A stretch of 64,000 bases of DNA from Cyanobium sp. AMD-g (GTDB lineage Bacteria > Cyanobacteriota > Cyanobacteriia > PCC-6307 > Cyanobiaceae), in contig NZ_JAGQCW010000001.1 of the NCBI RefSeq assembly GCF_024346395.1, positions 744,001 to 808,000 of the forward strand, written 5' to 3'. The position numbers were made by a program, and so were the translations under genes. Below, in pieces: positions 8,890 to 18,195 of this stretch. The notes below the pieces were generated by a model. It had not been told where the DNA came from. It searched no databases and worked only from the letters and a program-made list of their open reading frames with translations. How positions within the stretch are numbered: position 1 is the first letter of the stretch; every line of letters begins with the position of its first letter.

Positions 8890-10026
8890 ATGGTTCAGCC
8901 CCGTTTCCTGTCACGTCTCAGCCTCCTGGCGGCCACGGCAGGCCTGCTGACCTCCTGCACCGGCACCCGTCTGGCCCTCCCGGGCCTGCCCGGCCTGCCC
9001 AAGCCCGAGCAGGCCCCCATCAGCGATGCGGCACCGGCGCCGACGCTCCAGCCCAGCAGTTCCGTGATCGTCGATGCGGTCGAGAAGGCGGGCCCGGCGG
9101 TGGTGCGCATTGACACGGTCAAGCGCACCGTGAACCCCCTGGGCGGCATCTTCGGCCGGGGTCCGGCCATTCAGCAGCAGCAGGGCCAGGGTTCGGGCTT
9201 CATCACCCGCTCCGACGGGGTGCTGCTCACCAACGCCCACGTGGTCGAGGGGGCCAGCGAAGTGAGCGTGACCCTGCCCGACGGCCGCAGCTTCACCGGC
9301 AAAGTGCTGGGGGCCGATCCCCTGACCGACGTGGCGGTGGTCAAGGTGGTGGCCTCCAAGCTGCCGGTCGCCACCCTGGGTGATTCCAACAAGGTGCGGC
9401 CGGGGGAATGGGCGATCGCCATCGGCAACCCCCTCGGCCTCGACAACACGGTGACGGCCGGGATCATCAGCGCCATCCAGCGCACCAACGCCGTTGGTGA
9501 GGGCCAACGCGTGCCTTACATCCAGACGGACGCCGCCGTGAATCCCGGCAACAGCGGCGGGCCGCTGATCAACGACCGCGGCCAGGTGATCGGCATCAAC
9601 ACGGCCATTCGCCAGGCGCCCGGCGCCGGCCTGAGCTTTGCGATCCCGATCAACACGGCCCGCCAGATCGCCGCCCAGATCCTGGAGCGCGGCTACGCCA
9701 GCCACCCCTACATCGGGGTGCGCCTCCAGGCCCTCACCCCCCAACTGGCCAAGGAGATCAACGCCACCACCAACGAGTGCCGCCTGCCGGAAGTGAACGG
9801 CGTGGTGGTGGTCGAGGTGATGGCCAACAGCCCGGCGGCCCGGGGCGGGCTCAAGCCCTGCGACCTGATCGAGAAGGTGGGCGACAAGACGGTCCGCAAC
9901 GCCTCGGAGGTGCAGCTGGGCGTCGACCGGGGCAAGGTGGGCGATCCCCTGGCGATCACGGTGCTGCGCAACGGCTCCAGGCAGAACCTCACCGTCCGCC
10001 CCGCCGAACTGCCGCGCGAGGGTTGA
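8890..10026 (+). CDS. htrA: HtrA/Deg-family serine protease, probable lipoprotein
   Basis: A 378-aa trypsin-like protease plus one C-terminal PDZ domain. The triad is His117 (TNAHVVEGA), Asp147 (LTDVAVVK) and Ser222 (NPGNSGGPL). The N-terminus is a signal segment ending LLTSCTG, which resembles a lipobox, so membrane attachment on the outer face is likely; thylakoid lumen or periplasm are both possible. It degrades or refolds damaged exported proteins. The PDZ part (about residues 275-375) includes [24 protein letters not shown]. Cyanobacteria have several paralogues (HtrA, HhoA, HhoB); which one this is cannot be told from the sequence alone. Confidence 0.88.
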   Translation: MVQPRFLSRLSLLAATAGLLTSCTGTRLALPGLPGLPKPEQAPISDAAPAPTLQPSSSVIVDAVEKAGPAVVRIDTVKRTVNPLGGIFGRGPAIQQQQGQGSGFITRSDGVLLTNAHVVEGASEVSVTLPDGRSFTGKVLGADPLTDVAVVKVVASKLPVATLGDSNKVRPGEWAIAIGNPLGLDNTVTAGIISAIQRTNAVGEGQRVPYIQTDAAVNPGNSGGPLINDRGQVIGINTAIRQAPGAGLSFAIPINTARQIAAQILERGYASHPYIGVRLQALTPQLAKEINATTNECRLPEVNGVVVVEVMANSPAARGGLKPCDLIEKVGDKTVRNASEVQLGVDRGKVGDPLAITVLRNGSRQNLTVRPAELPREG

Positions 10027-10685
10027 GGCCGCCGCGGGGTCGGGGGACCGGAACAGCCCAGCTGGTGATGCTGGCCCGCTGGCCGGCGCCCGGGCGCTGC
10101 AAGAGCCGCCTTGTGCCCGGGGTGGGCAGGGCCAGGGCCGCCGCCATCCAGACCCGTCTCACCCAGCACGGACTGGCCGCCGCGGCCGAGGCCCGCAGGT
10201 CCCTGGCGGCGGCCGCAGTCGGGGGGCATGGGGGCAGGGTTGAGCTGGTGCTGGCAGCCAGCGGCCTTGGCGCCAGGGCTGCCGCGCGCTGGGGACGTCT
10301 GCTCGGCGTCGACCGGGTGGTGGCCCAGGGCAGCGGCAGCCTGGGGTTGCGGCTGCAGCGTCAGCTGCTGCGGGGCAGCCGCGAGGGGGCGGCGGCGGTG
10401 GTGCTGATCGGCAGTGATCTGCCTGCACTCGCCGCCGAGGACCTGGTGGAGGCCTTCCGGGCCCTGGAGCATGGGGCCCTGGTGCTGGGCCCCGCCGGCG
10501 ACGGCGGCTACTGGCTGATCGGCCGGCGCCAGGCCACGCCCCAGCTGTTCACGGGCATCGACTGGGGCAGCGACCGGGTGCTGGCGCAGACCCTGGAGCT
10601 GGCACGCCAGGCCGGCCTGGCCCCGACCCTGCTGGCGGAGCGCCACGACCTCGACCGCCCCGCCGACCTGGATCCCTGGCGATGA
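10023..10685 (+). CDS. DUF2064 / TIGR04282-type glycosyltransferase
   Basis: The protein contains VMLARWPAPGRCKSRL, VLIGSDLPALAAEDL and VLGPAGDGGYWLIG, the nucleotide-sugar-binding pattern of the DUF2064 (transferase 1, rSAM/selenodomain-associated) family. TTG 10023 overlaps the upstream protease's stop and gives 220 aa; GTG 10065 or ATG 10068 would cut into the first strand. Its stop overlaps the next glycosyltransferase (ATGA), and such pairs are common. Sugar donor and acceptor are unknown. No radical-SAM partner gene is near. Confidence 0.75.
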   Translation: MRPPRGRGTGTAQLVMLARWPAPGRCKSRLVPGVGRARAAAIQTRLTQHGLAAAAEARRSLAAAAVGGHGGRVELVLAASGLGARAAARWGRLLGVDRVVAQGSGSLGLRLQRQLLRGSREGAAAVVLIGSDLPALAAEDLVEAFRALEHGALVLGPAGDGGYWLIGRRQATPQLFTGIDWGSDRVLAQTLELARQAGLAPTLLAERHDLDRPADLDPWR

Positions 10686-11428
10686 GGCCGCCCCTGAGCG
10701 TGGTGATCGCCGCCCGCGACGAGGCCCGCGGCCTGCCGGCCCTGCTGGCGGATCTGGCCACGGCACCGGAGCTGGTGCGGGAGGTGCTGGTGGTGGATGG
10801 CGGCAGCCGCGATGGCACCCCGCGGCTGGCCGCCCTGGCCGGCGCCCGGGTGCTCCACGACGGCAGCGGCCGAGGCGGCCAGCTGGCCACCGGGGTGGCC
10901 CGCAGCGTGGGCACCTGGCTGTTGCTGCTGCATGGGGATGTGCGCCTGCCATCGGGGTGGGCCCGGGCCCTGGCGGCGGCGATCGCCGCCGGCGAGACCA
11001 ACGCCTGGGCCTTCCGGCTGCGCATCGCCGGCGACGATCCATCCCTGCGCCTGGTGGAGCTGGCGGTGGAACTGCGCAGCCGCTGGTGCCAGCTGCCCTA
11101 CGGCGACCAGGGGCTGCTGCTGGCCAGGGTGCTCCATGACGCCGCCGGCGGAATCGCACCGCTGCCGCTGATGGAGGACCTGGAGTTCGTGCAGCGCCTC
11201 AGGCGCCAGGCCAGGATCGGCAGCCTCGGCCTGGCCCTGCGGGTCAATGGCCGACGCTGGCAGCAACTGGGGGTATGGCAGACGGTGCTGGCCAATGCCC
11301 GCCTCAGGCGCGCCTGGCGCCACGGCACACCGGCGGCGCAACTCGCCGAGCGTTACTACGCTGCCAACCCTCAGGGGGCATACCAGAAGGCACAGCGGCG
11401 CTGCAGCGGCTCCAGCTCCCAACCCTGA
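10682..11428 (+). CDS. GT2 glycosyltransferase, TIGR04283 type
   Basis: A 248-aa GT-A-fold enzyme: LSVVIAARDEARGLPALL, then EVLVVDGGSRDGTP and a metal-binding-type LLLLHGDVRLP. This is the family called transferase 2, rSAM/selenodomain-associated. It is translationally coupled to the preceding DUF2064 gene. The last ~58 bases overlap, tail to tail, the acetyltransferase gene on the other strand. It probably adds a sugar to a small or lipid acceptor at the cytoplasmic membrane face; the substrate is not identifiable. Confidence 0.82.
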   Translation: MRPPLSVVIAARDEARGLPALLADLATAPELVREVLVVDGGSRDGTPRLAALAGARVLHDGSGRGGQLATGVARSVGTWLLLLHGDVRLPSGWARALAAAIAAGETNAWAFRLRIAGDDPSLRLVELAVELRSRWCQLPYGDQGLLLARVLHDAAGGIAPLPLMEDLEFVQRLRRQARIGSLGLALRVNGRRWQQLGVWQTVLANARLRRAWRHGTPAAQLAERYYAANPQGAYQKAQRRCSGSSSQP

Positions 11429-11862
11429 GCGGCGTAGAAGCCGACGACGTCGGGATCGGCGAACAGGCTCACCCGGTCGATGCCCATGGCACGCAACTGC
11501 ACGAGCACGTAATCCATCAGCTCCTTGCCCAGGCCGGCACCCTGGTAGCGGGGATGGACCGCCACATCCCAGACGGTGGCCTCCACCACCCCGTCACCGG
11601 TGCAGCGGGCAAAGCCCACCAGCCGCGGCAGACGGGCGTCATGGCGCCAGAGCCCCACCTGCAGAAGACTGTGCTGCAGGGCCTTGCGCACGCGCCGCAG
11701 GGGACGGCGGCTCCAGCCCACCGCATCGCAGAGCGCCTCCAGCTCGATCAGATCAATCGGCCGCTCCTGGCTGAGCACCAGCTCCAGGCTGGGATTGGGG
11801 GTGGCGCAGAGGCGGTGCCCGGACCCGTAAAGATCGGTCATCAGTGGCAGGGTCTCGGGCAC
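11371..11862 (-). CDS. GNAT-family N-acetyltransferase
   Basis: 163 aa with the acetyl-CoA-binding motif VHPRYQGAGLGKELMDYV and the C-terminal ADPDVVGFYAAQGWE. The N-terminal part (ELEALCDAVGWSRRP) resembles the GNAT subgroup shared by cyanobacteria and chloroplasts. It transfers acetyl from acetyl-CoA to an amine; peptide or protein substrates are likely but unproven. ATG 11862 is used; ATG 11841 is also possible. The 3' end overlaps the neighbouring glycosyltransferase on the opposite strand. Confidence 0.85.
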   Translation of the reverse strand: MPETLPLMTDLYGSGHRLCATPNPSLELVLSQERPIDLIELEALCDAVGWSRRPLRRVRKALQHSLLQVGLWRHDARLPRLVGFARCTGDGVVEATVWDVAVHPRYQGAGLGKELMDYVLVQLRAMGIDRVSLFADPDVVGFYAAQGWELEPLQRRCAFWYAP

Positions 11863-11943
11863 GACGTGGGGCTACGCGTTCTGAAGATCCTGACGGATGC
11901 AGGTCGGACTGCGGCAGGGTAGGAACTCCGCCCGGCGACCGTC

Positions 11944-12750
11944 CTGAGCGTCTCCCCCACCAGCTCCGATTGGCCCCTGCTGGTCGGCGTCCATGGCTGG
12001 CTGCTGGCAGGCCGGCTGTGGCACCCGCTGCGGGGGGAACTGGCGCCGCGCTGGTCGCTGTGGTGCCCTGATCTGCCCGGCTTCGGCGGCACGGCCCGGC
12101 CCCGGGGGCTGCAGGCGAGCCTGGCCAGCTACGGCCGCTGGCTGGCGGAGGCCACGCAGCGGGAGGCCGCCGGACGGCCGGTGGTGCTGCTGGGCCACTC
12201 CCTGGGGGGAAGCCTGGCGCTGCATGCGGCGCCCCTGCTGGGGGGCCAGCTGCGGGGCCTGGTGCAGATCGCCGTGGGGGGTGGCGTGTACCAGCCGCGG
12301 CCCTTCGCCCGGGTCCGCCGCGGAGGGGCCGCCTTCCTGCGCTGGCGACCGGTCTGGGCGGCCCAGCTGCCCGGCACAGGGGCGATCCGCAGCCCCCTGG
12401 TGGCTGACGGCCGCGCCGCGCGGGGGCTGCTGGCCTGCAGCACCAACCGGGGCGCCGTTCGCCAGCTGCCCAGGCTCACGGCCGAACTCCAGGTGCCCAG
12501 CCTGTGGATCGCCGGCAGCCGCGACCGGGTGATGCAGCCCCGCTACGTGCGCCACCTGGCCGGTTACAGCCCGTTGCACCGGCTGGTGGTCCTCAACGGC
12601 TTGGGACACCTGCCAATGGGCGAACAACCGCGCCAGCTGGCGGCCCTGATCGACACCTGGCTGGAGGACGAGCTGGAACTCCCCCCCCAGAGCCAAGGGC
12701 TTCAGAGCGTGGCCAGTCCCTTTTCCTGCAGCTCCGCCAGCTGGGCGTAG
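11944..12750 (+). CDS. Alpha/beta hydrolase with no canonical start codon
   Basis: The frame encodes a complete alpha/beta-hydrolase core: the oxyanion-hole LLVGVHGWLLAG, the segment CPDLPGFGG, nucleophile elbow LLGHSLGGS, Asp in WIAGSRDRVMQP and His in NGLGHLPMG. The first ~80 residues, which include the HG motif, come before the first in-frame GTG (12181). Between the in-frame TAG at 11920-11922 and 12181 there is no ATG, GTG or TTG. CTG 11944 is taken as a provisional start. Possible explanations are a rare start codon, a sequence error or a nonsense mutation, since GTG 11866 lies in frame just above the TAG. Its 3' end overlaps the convergent ABC exporter by 49 bases. The substrate is unknown. 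Confidence 0.65.
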   Translation: MSVSPTSSDWPLLVGVHGWLLAGRLWHPLRGELAPRWSLWCPDLPGFGGTARPRGLQASLASYGRWLAEATQREAAGRPVVLLGHSLGGSLALHAAPLLGGQLRGLVQIAVGGGVYQPRPFARVRRGGAAFLRWRPVWAAQLPGTGAIRSPLVADGRAARGLLACSTNRGAVRQLPRLTAELQVPSLWIAGSRDRVMQPRYVRHLAGYSPLHRLVVLNGLGHLPMGEQPRQLAALIDTWLEDELELPPQSQGLQSVASPFSCSSASWA

Positions 12751-14501
12751 AGCCCCCCGACGGCCCGCAGCTCGCGGTGGTTGCCCTCCTCGATCAGGCG
12801 GCCGCGGCGCAGCACCAGGATGCGGTCGGCGGCTTCGACGGTGGCCAGCCGGTGGGCGATGACGATCGCGGTGCGGCCACTGAGCAGGGTGTCGAGGTCC
12901 CGCTGCAGGGTGGCTTCGGTGGAGGGGTCCATGAAGGCGGTGGCCTCGTCCATCACCAGGACGGAGGGGTCGCGGATCGCCACCCGCGCCACGGCCAGCA
13001 GCTGACGTTCGCCGGAGGAAAGGTTGCCGCCCCGCTCGCGCAGCTCCGTGGCCAGGCCATCCCCCAGCCGGCCCAGCAGGGGGGCGAGGCCGAGATCGCC
13101 GCAGAGGCGCTCCAGATCCGCCTCACTGATGTCGGCATCGAGGCGCAGGTTGTCGGCCACGTTGCCGCTGAACAGGAAGGTGTCCTGCAGAACCACCCCC
13201 AGGCGCCGCCGCAGGGTGGCGATCGGCAGTTCACGGATGTCCACCCCATCGAGGCGGATGGTGCCCTGCTGCGGTTCGTAAAGCCGGCAGAGCAGCCGGA
13301 TCACGGTGGTCTTGCCGGATCCGGTGGGGCCCACGATCGCCACATGCTCCCCAGGGGCAATGCGGAAGGAGAGATCGGTGAGGATCGGGTCGTCCGGGCG
13401 GTAGGCGAAGGAGACGTTCTCGAACTCCACCTCGCCGGGGCTGAAGCGTTCCGCCCCTGACACCACAGCGGCAGCACTGCGCTGGCTGCTGGGCAGATCG
13501 GCGATCTCGATCGGCTGCTCGAGCAGTTCACCAATGCGTTCCACGGCGGTGAGGCCCCCCTGGATCTGGGTGAAGCGCTCCGCCAGCTGGCGCAGGGGGT
13601 CGAACACCCGCTGGGAGAAAAGAATGAAGGTGGTCAGGGTGCCCAGGCCCATCGCCCCACCGGTGACCATGGCGCCGCCGAGGGCCAGCACCATCGCCAC
13701 GGCCGCCAGGGCCACCCACTCGATGAAGGCCGAGATGGCGCTGTCATAGAAGATCGTGCCGGTGACGGCCCGGCGATAGGCGTCGGTGGTGTGGGAGAAG
13801 CGCTCGCCGTTGACGGCCTCACGCCGGAACATCTGCACCACCTCCAGCCCCTGCAGATTTTCCTGCAGATCGGCGTTGAGCTGGCCCAGTTCCTCCCGCA
13901 CCCGGTAGTTGGCCTTGCGGTAGCGGCCCTGCAACCACAGCACCCCCATGGTCACGGGCACCTGGCTGACCAGCAGCAGCAGCCCCAGCCGCCACTCGAT
14001 CGAGAGCATCGTGAGGCCGATCACCAGCAGGGTGACCAGATCGGAGAGCACCCCCACCGCACCACTGCCGAACACCTCGGCCAGGGCATCCACGTCACTG
14101 GTGAGGCGGGTGAGCAGCTTGCCCACCGGCGTGCGGTCGTGGAAGCGCAGCGACAGGGCCATGGCATGGCGGAACAGGTCGTCGCGGATGCGGGCGGTGA
14201 GCCGCTGGCCCACCACCTGGACGTTGTAGGTCTGGGTGCCCTGCAGGGAGAGGCGCAGCAGGACCGCCGCCAGCAGCAGCAGCACCAGCAGCCGCAGGGC
14301 CGCCGGCACGGGCAAAGGGGCCAGCCAGGGAAGCACCTCCTCACCCCGGAGTTTGGAGATCACCTGGCCCACCAGCAACGGCTGGACTGAGGCCGCCAGG
14401 GCCAGGGGAATCAGCAGCAGCAGGGACAGCAGCAGCCGCTTGCGATCCCGGCCCAGATAGGGAAGCAGTCGCCGCAGGCGCTGGCCATCGAGGCTGCTCA
14501 T
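12702..14501 (-). CDS. ABC exporter, fused membrane and ATPase domains
   Basis: A 599-aa half-transporter of the MsbA/MdlB/LmrA type. Six transmembrane helices occupy about residues 15-310. The nucleotide-binding domain has Walker [10 protein letters not shown], signature [14 protein letters not shown], Walker [18 protein letters not shown] and a switch His in [10 protein letters not shown]. It most likely works as a homodimer in the cytoplasmic membrane exporting a lipid or other hydrophobic compound. The substrate cannot be inferred. Its start overlaps the hisG stop by four bases (ATGA). Confidence 0.9.
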   Translation of the reverse strand: MSSLDGQRLRRLLPYLGRDRKRLLLSLLLLIPLALAASVQPLLVGQVISKLRGEEVLPWLAPLPVPAALRLLVLLLLAAVLLRLSLQGTQTYNVQVVGQRLTARIRDDLFRHAMALSLRFHDRTPVGKLLTRLTSDVDALAEVFGSGAVGVLSDLVTLLVIGLTMLSIEWRLGLLLLVSQVPVTMGVLWLQGRYRKANYRVREELGQLNADLQENLQGLEVVQMFRREAVNGERFSHTTDAYRRAVTGTIFYDSAISAFIEWVALAAVAMVLALGGAMVTGGAMGLGTLTTFILFSQRVFDPLRQLAERFTQIQGGLTAVERIGELLEQPIEIADLPSSQRSAAAVVSGAERFSPGEVEFENVSFAYRPDDPILTDLSFRIAPGEHVAIVGPTGSGKTTVIRLLCRLYEPQQGTIRLDGVDIRELPIATLRRRLGVVLQDTFLFSGNVADNLRLDADISEADLERLCGDLGLAPLLGRLGDGLATELRERGGNLSSGERQLLAVARVAIRDPSVLVMDEATAFMDPSTEATLQRDLDTLLSGRTAIVIAHRLATVEAADRILVLRRGRLIEEGNHRELRAVGGLYAQLAELQEKGLATL

Positions 14502-15190
14502 CGGACCGGCACCTGGACGGGCTTGGGGGCGGGCCTCTGGATCGTGGCGATCCGCTCGACCAGGCCCTGAAGGCCCCCGTCATCGAGGCGCAGGGCCAGG
14601 GGGTGGCCGATCAGCCGGGCCGAACTGGTGAACAGATCCTCGATCGCCACCAGGCCGTTGTCGCGCAGGGTGCGGCCGGTGGCCACCAGGTCGACGATCG
14701 CCTCGGACATGCCCGTGATCGGACCGAGCTCCACCGAACCGGTGAGGTGGATCAGCTCCACCGGCAGATCCAGCTGTTCGAAAAAGGCTTCGGCGCAGCG
14801 GGTGAACTTGCTGGCCACGCGGCAGTGGGCCGGCAGATCGGCGGCGCGGCGATAGCCGCTGCTGGCCTTCACCGCCACCGCCATGCGGCAGCCGCCGAAG
14901 CCGAGGTCGACGAGCTGGGCCACCGGCAGCTGGTGCTCCCGCAGCACGTCGTAGCCCACCACCCCGAGCTGGGCCTGGCCATAGGCCACATAGACGGGCA
15001 CATCGGCATTGCGCACCAGCAGGGCCCGGGCTGTGCCGCAGCGGCTCGGCACCATCAGCAGACGGTTGTCCTCCTCCAGCAGATCGGAGAAATCCAGCCC
15101 GGCCGCCTGAAAGCGACGCACCGAATCCTTCAGCAGGGCACCCTTGGCCAGGGCAACGGTGATCGGGGACCGCTGGTTGGCGGTGATCAT
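14498..15190 (-). CDS. hisG: ATP phosphoribosyltransferase, short form
   Basis: About 230 aa, the short-form HisG length without the C-terminal regulatory domain. It has [18 protein letters not shown] at the N-terminus, GYDVLREH and the PRPP-loop region [18 protein letters not shown]. It catalyses the first step of histidine synthesis, condensing ATP with PRPP. Short forms need the regulatory partner HisZ, which is not in the window. ATG 15190 (MITANQRSP) fits the family start; an in-frame start at 15205 is also possible. The gene is head to head with gloB across about 30 bases. Confidence 0.93.
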   Translation of the reverse strand: MITANQRSPITVALAKGALLKDSVRRFQAAGLDFSDLLEEDNRLLMVPSRCGTARALLVRNADVPVYVAYGQAQLGVVGYDVLREHQLPVAQLVDLGFGGCRMAVAVKASSGYRRAADLPAHCRVASKFTRCAEAFFEQLDLPVELIHLTGSVELGPITGMSEAIVDLVATGRTLRDNGLVAIEDLFTSSARLIGHPLALRLDDGGLQGLVERIATIQRPAPKPVQVPVR

Positions 15191-15219
15191 GGAAGCCAGC
15201 AGCAACCTGGACTGTAACG

Positions 15220-15978
15220 ATGCCGGATCACGCCCAAGCCAGGCCCGCCACCCCGCTCAAGGTGGAGCTGCTGCCGGTGCTGCGGGACAACTACCTGTTC
15301 GTGCTCCACGACGGCCGGCGGGCGGCGGTGGTGGATCCGGCGGTGGCGGAGCCGGCGATCGCCTGGCTGAAGCAGCGGGATCTGGAGCTGGTGGCGGTGC
15401 TGCAGACCCACCACCACAGCGATCACATCGGCGGCACCCCCGCTCTGCTGGCGGAATGGCCCCGGGCGGAGGTGGTGGCGGCCCTGGCCGATCGGGAGCG
15501 GATCCCCTTCCAGACCCGGGGGGTGGCGGACGGCGATCGCTTCACCCTGCTGGGCCAGCCGGTGGAGGTGCTGGCGGTGCCGGGCCACACCCGCGCTCAC
15601 ATGGCCTTCCACCTGCCCCTGCAGGGGGAGCTGTTCTGCGGCGACACCCTGTTCGCCGCCGGCTGCGGCCGGCTGTTTGAGGGAAGCGCTGAGCAGATGC
15701 ATCACTCCCTGCAGCGGCTGGCCGCCCTGCCCGAGAGCACCCGGGTGTGGTGCGCCCATGAGTACACCGCCTCGAATCTGCGCTGGGCCGCGGCCCAGCG
15801 CCCGGGGGATGGGGCCATCGCCGAACGGCTGGCGGCGGTGCTGCTCGACCGGACCCAGGACAGGCCCACCATCCCCAGCAGCATCGGCGAGGAACGCCGC
15901 ACCAACCTGTTCCTGCGGGCGACGGATGCCCGGGAACTGGCCGCCCTGCGGCGCAGCAAGAACGACTGGTCGGACTGA
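15220..15978 (+). CDS. gloB: Hydroxyacylglutathione hydrolase (glyoxalase II)
   Basis: A 252-aa metallo-beta-lactamase-fold enzyme with the zinc motif [10 protein letters not shown], further ligands in [12 protein letters not shown] and [17 protein letters not shown], and the C-terminal [11 protein letters not shown] typical of glyoxalase II. It hydrolyses S-D-lactoylglutathione in methylglyoxal detoxification. The start is ATG 15220, within the short divergent gap with hisG. Confidence 0.95.
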   Translation: MPDHAQARPATPLKVELLPVLRDNYLFVLHDGRRAAVVDPAVAEPAIAWLKQRDLELVAVLQTHHHSDHIGGTPALLAEWPRAEVVAALADRERIPFQTRGVADGDRFTLLGQPVEVLAVPGHTRAHMAFHLPLQGELFCGDTLFAAGCGRLFEGSAEQMHHSLQRLAALPESTRVWCAHEYTASNLRWAAAQRPGDGAIAERLAAVLLDRTQDRPTIPSSIGEERRTNLFLRATDARELAALRRSKNDWSD

Positions 15979-16024
15979 ACCGGTGCCGGATGAGGGCGAG
16001 AAGGGTGACGCCCTTGCGAAGAGA

Positions 16025-16040
16025 TGTGTTGCACAACACA
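16025..16040. promoter_or_regulatory. Inverted repeat ahead of the partner-switching genes
   Basis: TGTGTTG and CAACACA face each other with two bases between, forming a 16-base near-perfect dyad. It lies about 70 bases upstream of the STAS gene in the 131-base gap after gloB. This symmetry suggests a repressor or activator site, but no matching regulator gene is near and no -35/-10 pair is clear around it. Confidence 0.3.
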
Positions 16041-16109
16041 ACGCCGTGACCGTCTTGTCGGTCCGAAGCACAACCCAGGTAATCTCACTTGGTTCAATTT
16101 CCAGCGGTC

Positions 16110-16481
16110 ATGATGCAGTCGGCTTCGATCCGATCGGACGATGTCCTCGAGCCCGATGGCTCCATCAAGCTGCGCAAGGTGGTTCTCTCCGGACGCCTCG
16201 ACATGCTGGGCATGGAAGACATTGCCCTGAAGCTCACATCGCTGACGGCCATCAAACCATTGCCAGTGATTCTTGACCTTCGCGACGTCAGCTTTCTGGC
16301 CTCCATCGGCATCCGCAGCATCATCTCCAGCGCCCGGGCCCTGGATCAGAAAGGCGGCCGCATGGTGATCCTTCTGGGCGACAACGAACTGGTGAAGGCC
16401 ACGTTGGAGTCCACCGGCATCGACGACGTGATTCCGATGGTCGCCGATGAGGATCAGGCCGAACGGGACGCCCTGGCCTGA
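16110..16481 (+). CDS. STAS-domain anti-sigma factor antagonist
   Basis: About 123 aa with a single STAS fold: KVVLSGRLDMLG, VILDLRDVSFLASIGIRSI and MVILLGDNELVKATLESTGI. Ser in FLASIGIR is at the position phosphorylated in RsbV/SpoIIAA. When unphosphorylated it would bind the kinase partner and release that kinase's target. ATG 16110 (or 16113) is preferred over TTG 16089. It is the first of three adjacent genes (antagonist, HATPase kinase, PP2C phosphatase) that make a full partner switch. Confidence 0.85.
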   Translation: MMQSASIRSDDVLEPDGSIKLRKVVLSGRLDMLGMEDIALKLTSLTAIKPLPVILDLRDVSFLASIGIRSIISSARALDQKGGRMVILLGDNELVKATLESTGIDDVIPMVADEDQAERDALA

Positions 16482-16491
16482 GGCTCGATCG

Positions 16492-16941
16492 ATGGCGCCA
16501 CCCCACCCCGACGCCCCCACCCTTTCCGTGCAGCCCAGCCCCCTGGAACTGCGGCGCTGCTCCGAGTGGCTCACGGAACACTGCCAGAAGGAGGCCGTTC
16601 CCCCCGGTCCCACCGGCAAGCTGGACCTCTGCCTCAACGAGGTGCTGGCCAATCTCATCGACCACGGCGGGGCGGCCCATTTCACCTGCCCGGTGGATCT
16701 CACCCTGGAGCTGGCCGATTGCGGCGATCGGGGCCTGGCCACCCTCACCATCGTCGATGCGGGCCCGGCCTTCGATCCCCTCGGCGCCAGCCGCGGCCCT
16801 CTGCCGCGCACGCTTGCCGAGGCTGAACCCGGCGGTCTCGGTCTGCTGCTGGTGCATCGCTTCATGGATGAGCGCAGCTACCAGAGGGCCGGCGGCAGGA
16901 ACGTGCTTAAGCTCGGCATCTACTTTTCAAAAGACCCCTGA
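16492..16941 (+). CDS. RsbW-like anti-sigma factor serine kinase (HATPase)
   Basis: About 149 aa with a GHKL ATPase fold: N box CLNEVLANLIDHGG, G1 box VDAGPAFDP and G2 box GGLGLLLVHRF, as in RsbW/SpoIIAB/BtrW. It is expected to phosphorylate the upstream STAS protein and to sequester an unidentified target. It starts 10 bases after the STAS stop, and the phosphatase gene follows after 6 bases. ATG 16492 is chosen; an in-frame upstream ATG would run back into the STAS gene. No sigma factor is encoded near, so the output is unknown. Confidence 0.82.
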   Translation: MAPPHPDAPTLSVQPSPLELRRCSEWLTEHCQKEAVPPGPTGKLDLCLNEVLANLIDHGGAAHFTCPVDLTLELADCGDRGLATLTIVDAGPAFDPLGASRGPLPRTLAEAEPGGLGLLLVHRFMDERSYQRAGGRNVLKLGIYFSKDP

Positions 16942-16947
16942 TCGGGA

Positions 16948-18195
16948 ATGTGCGTCGAGCCCCCACCCTCCCTGGACCCCTCGACCACCGCTTCCCTGCC
17001 CTACAAGGACATTCCCCTCTTCCGGGATGTGAAGGAGGATGTGTTGCTGGCGGCTGTCCATCGCTGTGAGCTTCTGCCCCTGGCACCGGGACAGGTGCTG
17101 CTGACCCCGGGGCAGACCAACGAGGACATCTTCATCATCCTGACCGGAACGGTCACGGTTCACCTCGGCGCTGACAGTTACCGCAGCAAGGGGATGGCGA
17201 TTCCCGTTGGTCAATGCATCGGCGAGTTTTCCGCCATCGATGGCCGGCCCGCCTCGGCCCTGGTGCGGGCGGAGGAGGAGGCGACCGTGCTGAGGATTCC
17301 CCAGCAGGTGTTCTGGTCCCACATGGTGCTGCTGCCGGGGGTGGCCCGCAACATGATGATCTCACTGGTGGAGCGCACCCGGCTCACCAACCAGCTGACA
17401 CTGGAGGCCCAGCGGGAGGCCCTGGAGCTGTCCCACCTGCGCAAGGAACTCGACCTGGCCCGGGACCTGCAGCTGAACATGCTGCCGCCCCAGGGCTGCC
17501 TGTTCCCCGAGCATCCGGACATCGAGATCGCCACCCTGATGGAGCCGGCCACCACGGTGGCGGGGGACTTCTTCGATGCCTTCTTCGTCGACAACAAGCG
17601 GCTGTTCGTCTGCATCGGGGATGTGTCCGGCCACGGCCTCGGCGCGGCCCTGTTCATGGCGCGGTCGGTGGGGCTGCTGAGAGTCCTGGCGAACACCGAA
17701 ACAACGCCGGACGCCGTTCTGCGCCGCCTCAATGACAGCCTCGCCGAAGGCAACGAGGCCGCGCTGTTCGTGACGATGTTCTGTGGCTATCTGGATGTGA
17801 CCTCCGGCCAGTTCACCTATTCCAATGGCGGCCACTGCCCGCCCCTGCTGCTGCAGAACGGGGAGGTCGGCCCGATTGCGATGCCGAAGGGGGCCCTCCT
17901 GGGCGTCTTTACCGGCCGCGCCTACCAGAGCCTGTGCCTGCAGCTCACCCCGGGCGACCTGCTGATGGTCTACACCGACGGAGTTACCGAAGCCGAGAAC
18001 ATCGAAGGGGAACCCTTCGGCGTGCAGGGGTGCCAGGGCCTGCTGGCCGAAGCGGGTCAGGCCCCCCTGGACACCCTGATCAACGGGCTGCGCCAGAGCC
18101 TGCGGGGTTTCACCAGCAGCCAGCACCTCGAGGACGACTGCACCCTGCTGCTGCTGCGGCGCCGCACCGTGGCCGGGCTCAGGGAGGCGAGCTGA
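16948..18195 (+). CDS. PP2C/SpoIIE phosphatase with N-terminal cyclic-nucleotide-binding domain
   Basis: 415 aa. Residues ~20-140 form a cNMP-binding beta-roll (LTPGQTNEDIFIILTGTVTVH, then IGEFSAIDGRPASALVRA). A short coiled coil (~150-175) leads to an RsbU/SpoIIE phosphatase domain (~185-410) with the metal-binding aspartates in VAGDFFDAF, CIGDVSGHGLGAALFM and MVYTDGVTEAEN. It should dephosphorylate the STAS antagonist two genes upstream. The sensor domain suggests control by cAMP or another ligand. Its last 17 bases overlap the convergent ABC ATPase gene. Confidence 0.87.
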   Translation: MCVEPPPSLDPSTTASLPYKDIPLFRDVKEDVLLAAVHRCELLPLAPGQVLLTPGQTNEDIFIILTGTVTVHLGADSYRSKGMAIPVGQCIGEFSAIDGRPASALVRAEEEATVLRIPQQVFWSHMVLLPGVARNMMISLVERTRLTNQLTLEAQREALELSHLRKELDLARDLQLNMLPPQGCLFPEHPDIEIATLMEPATTVAGDFFDAFFVDNKRLFVCIGDVSGHGLGAALFMARSVGLLRVLANTETTPDAVLRRLNDSLAEGNEAALFVTMFCGYLDVTSGQFTYSNGGHCPPLLLQNGEVGPIAMPKGALLGVFTGRAYQSLCLQLTPGDLLMVYTDGVTEAENIEGEPFGVQGCQGLLAEAGQAPLDTLINGLRQSLRGFTSSQHLEDDCTLLLLRRRTVAGLREAS

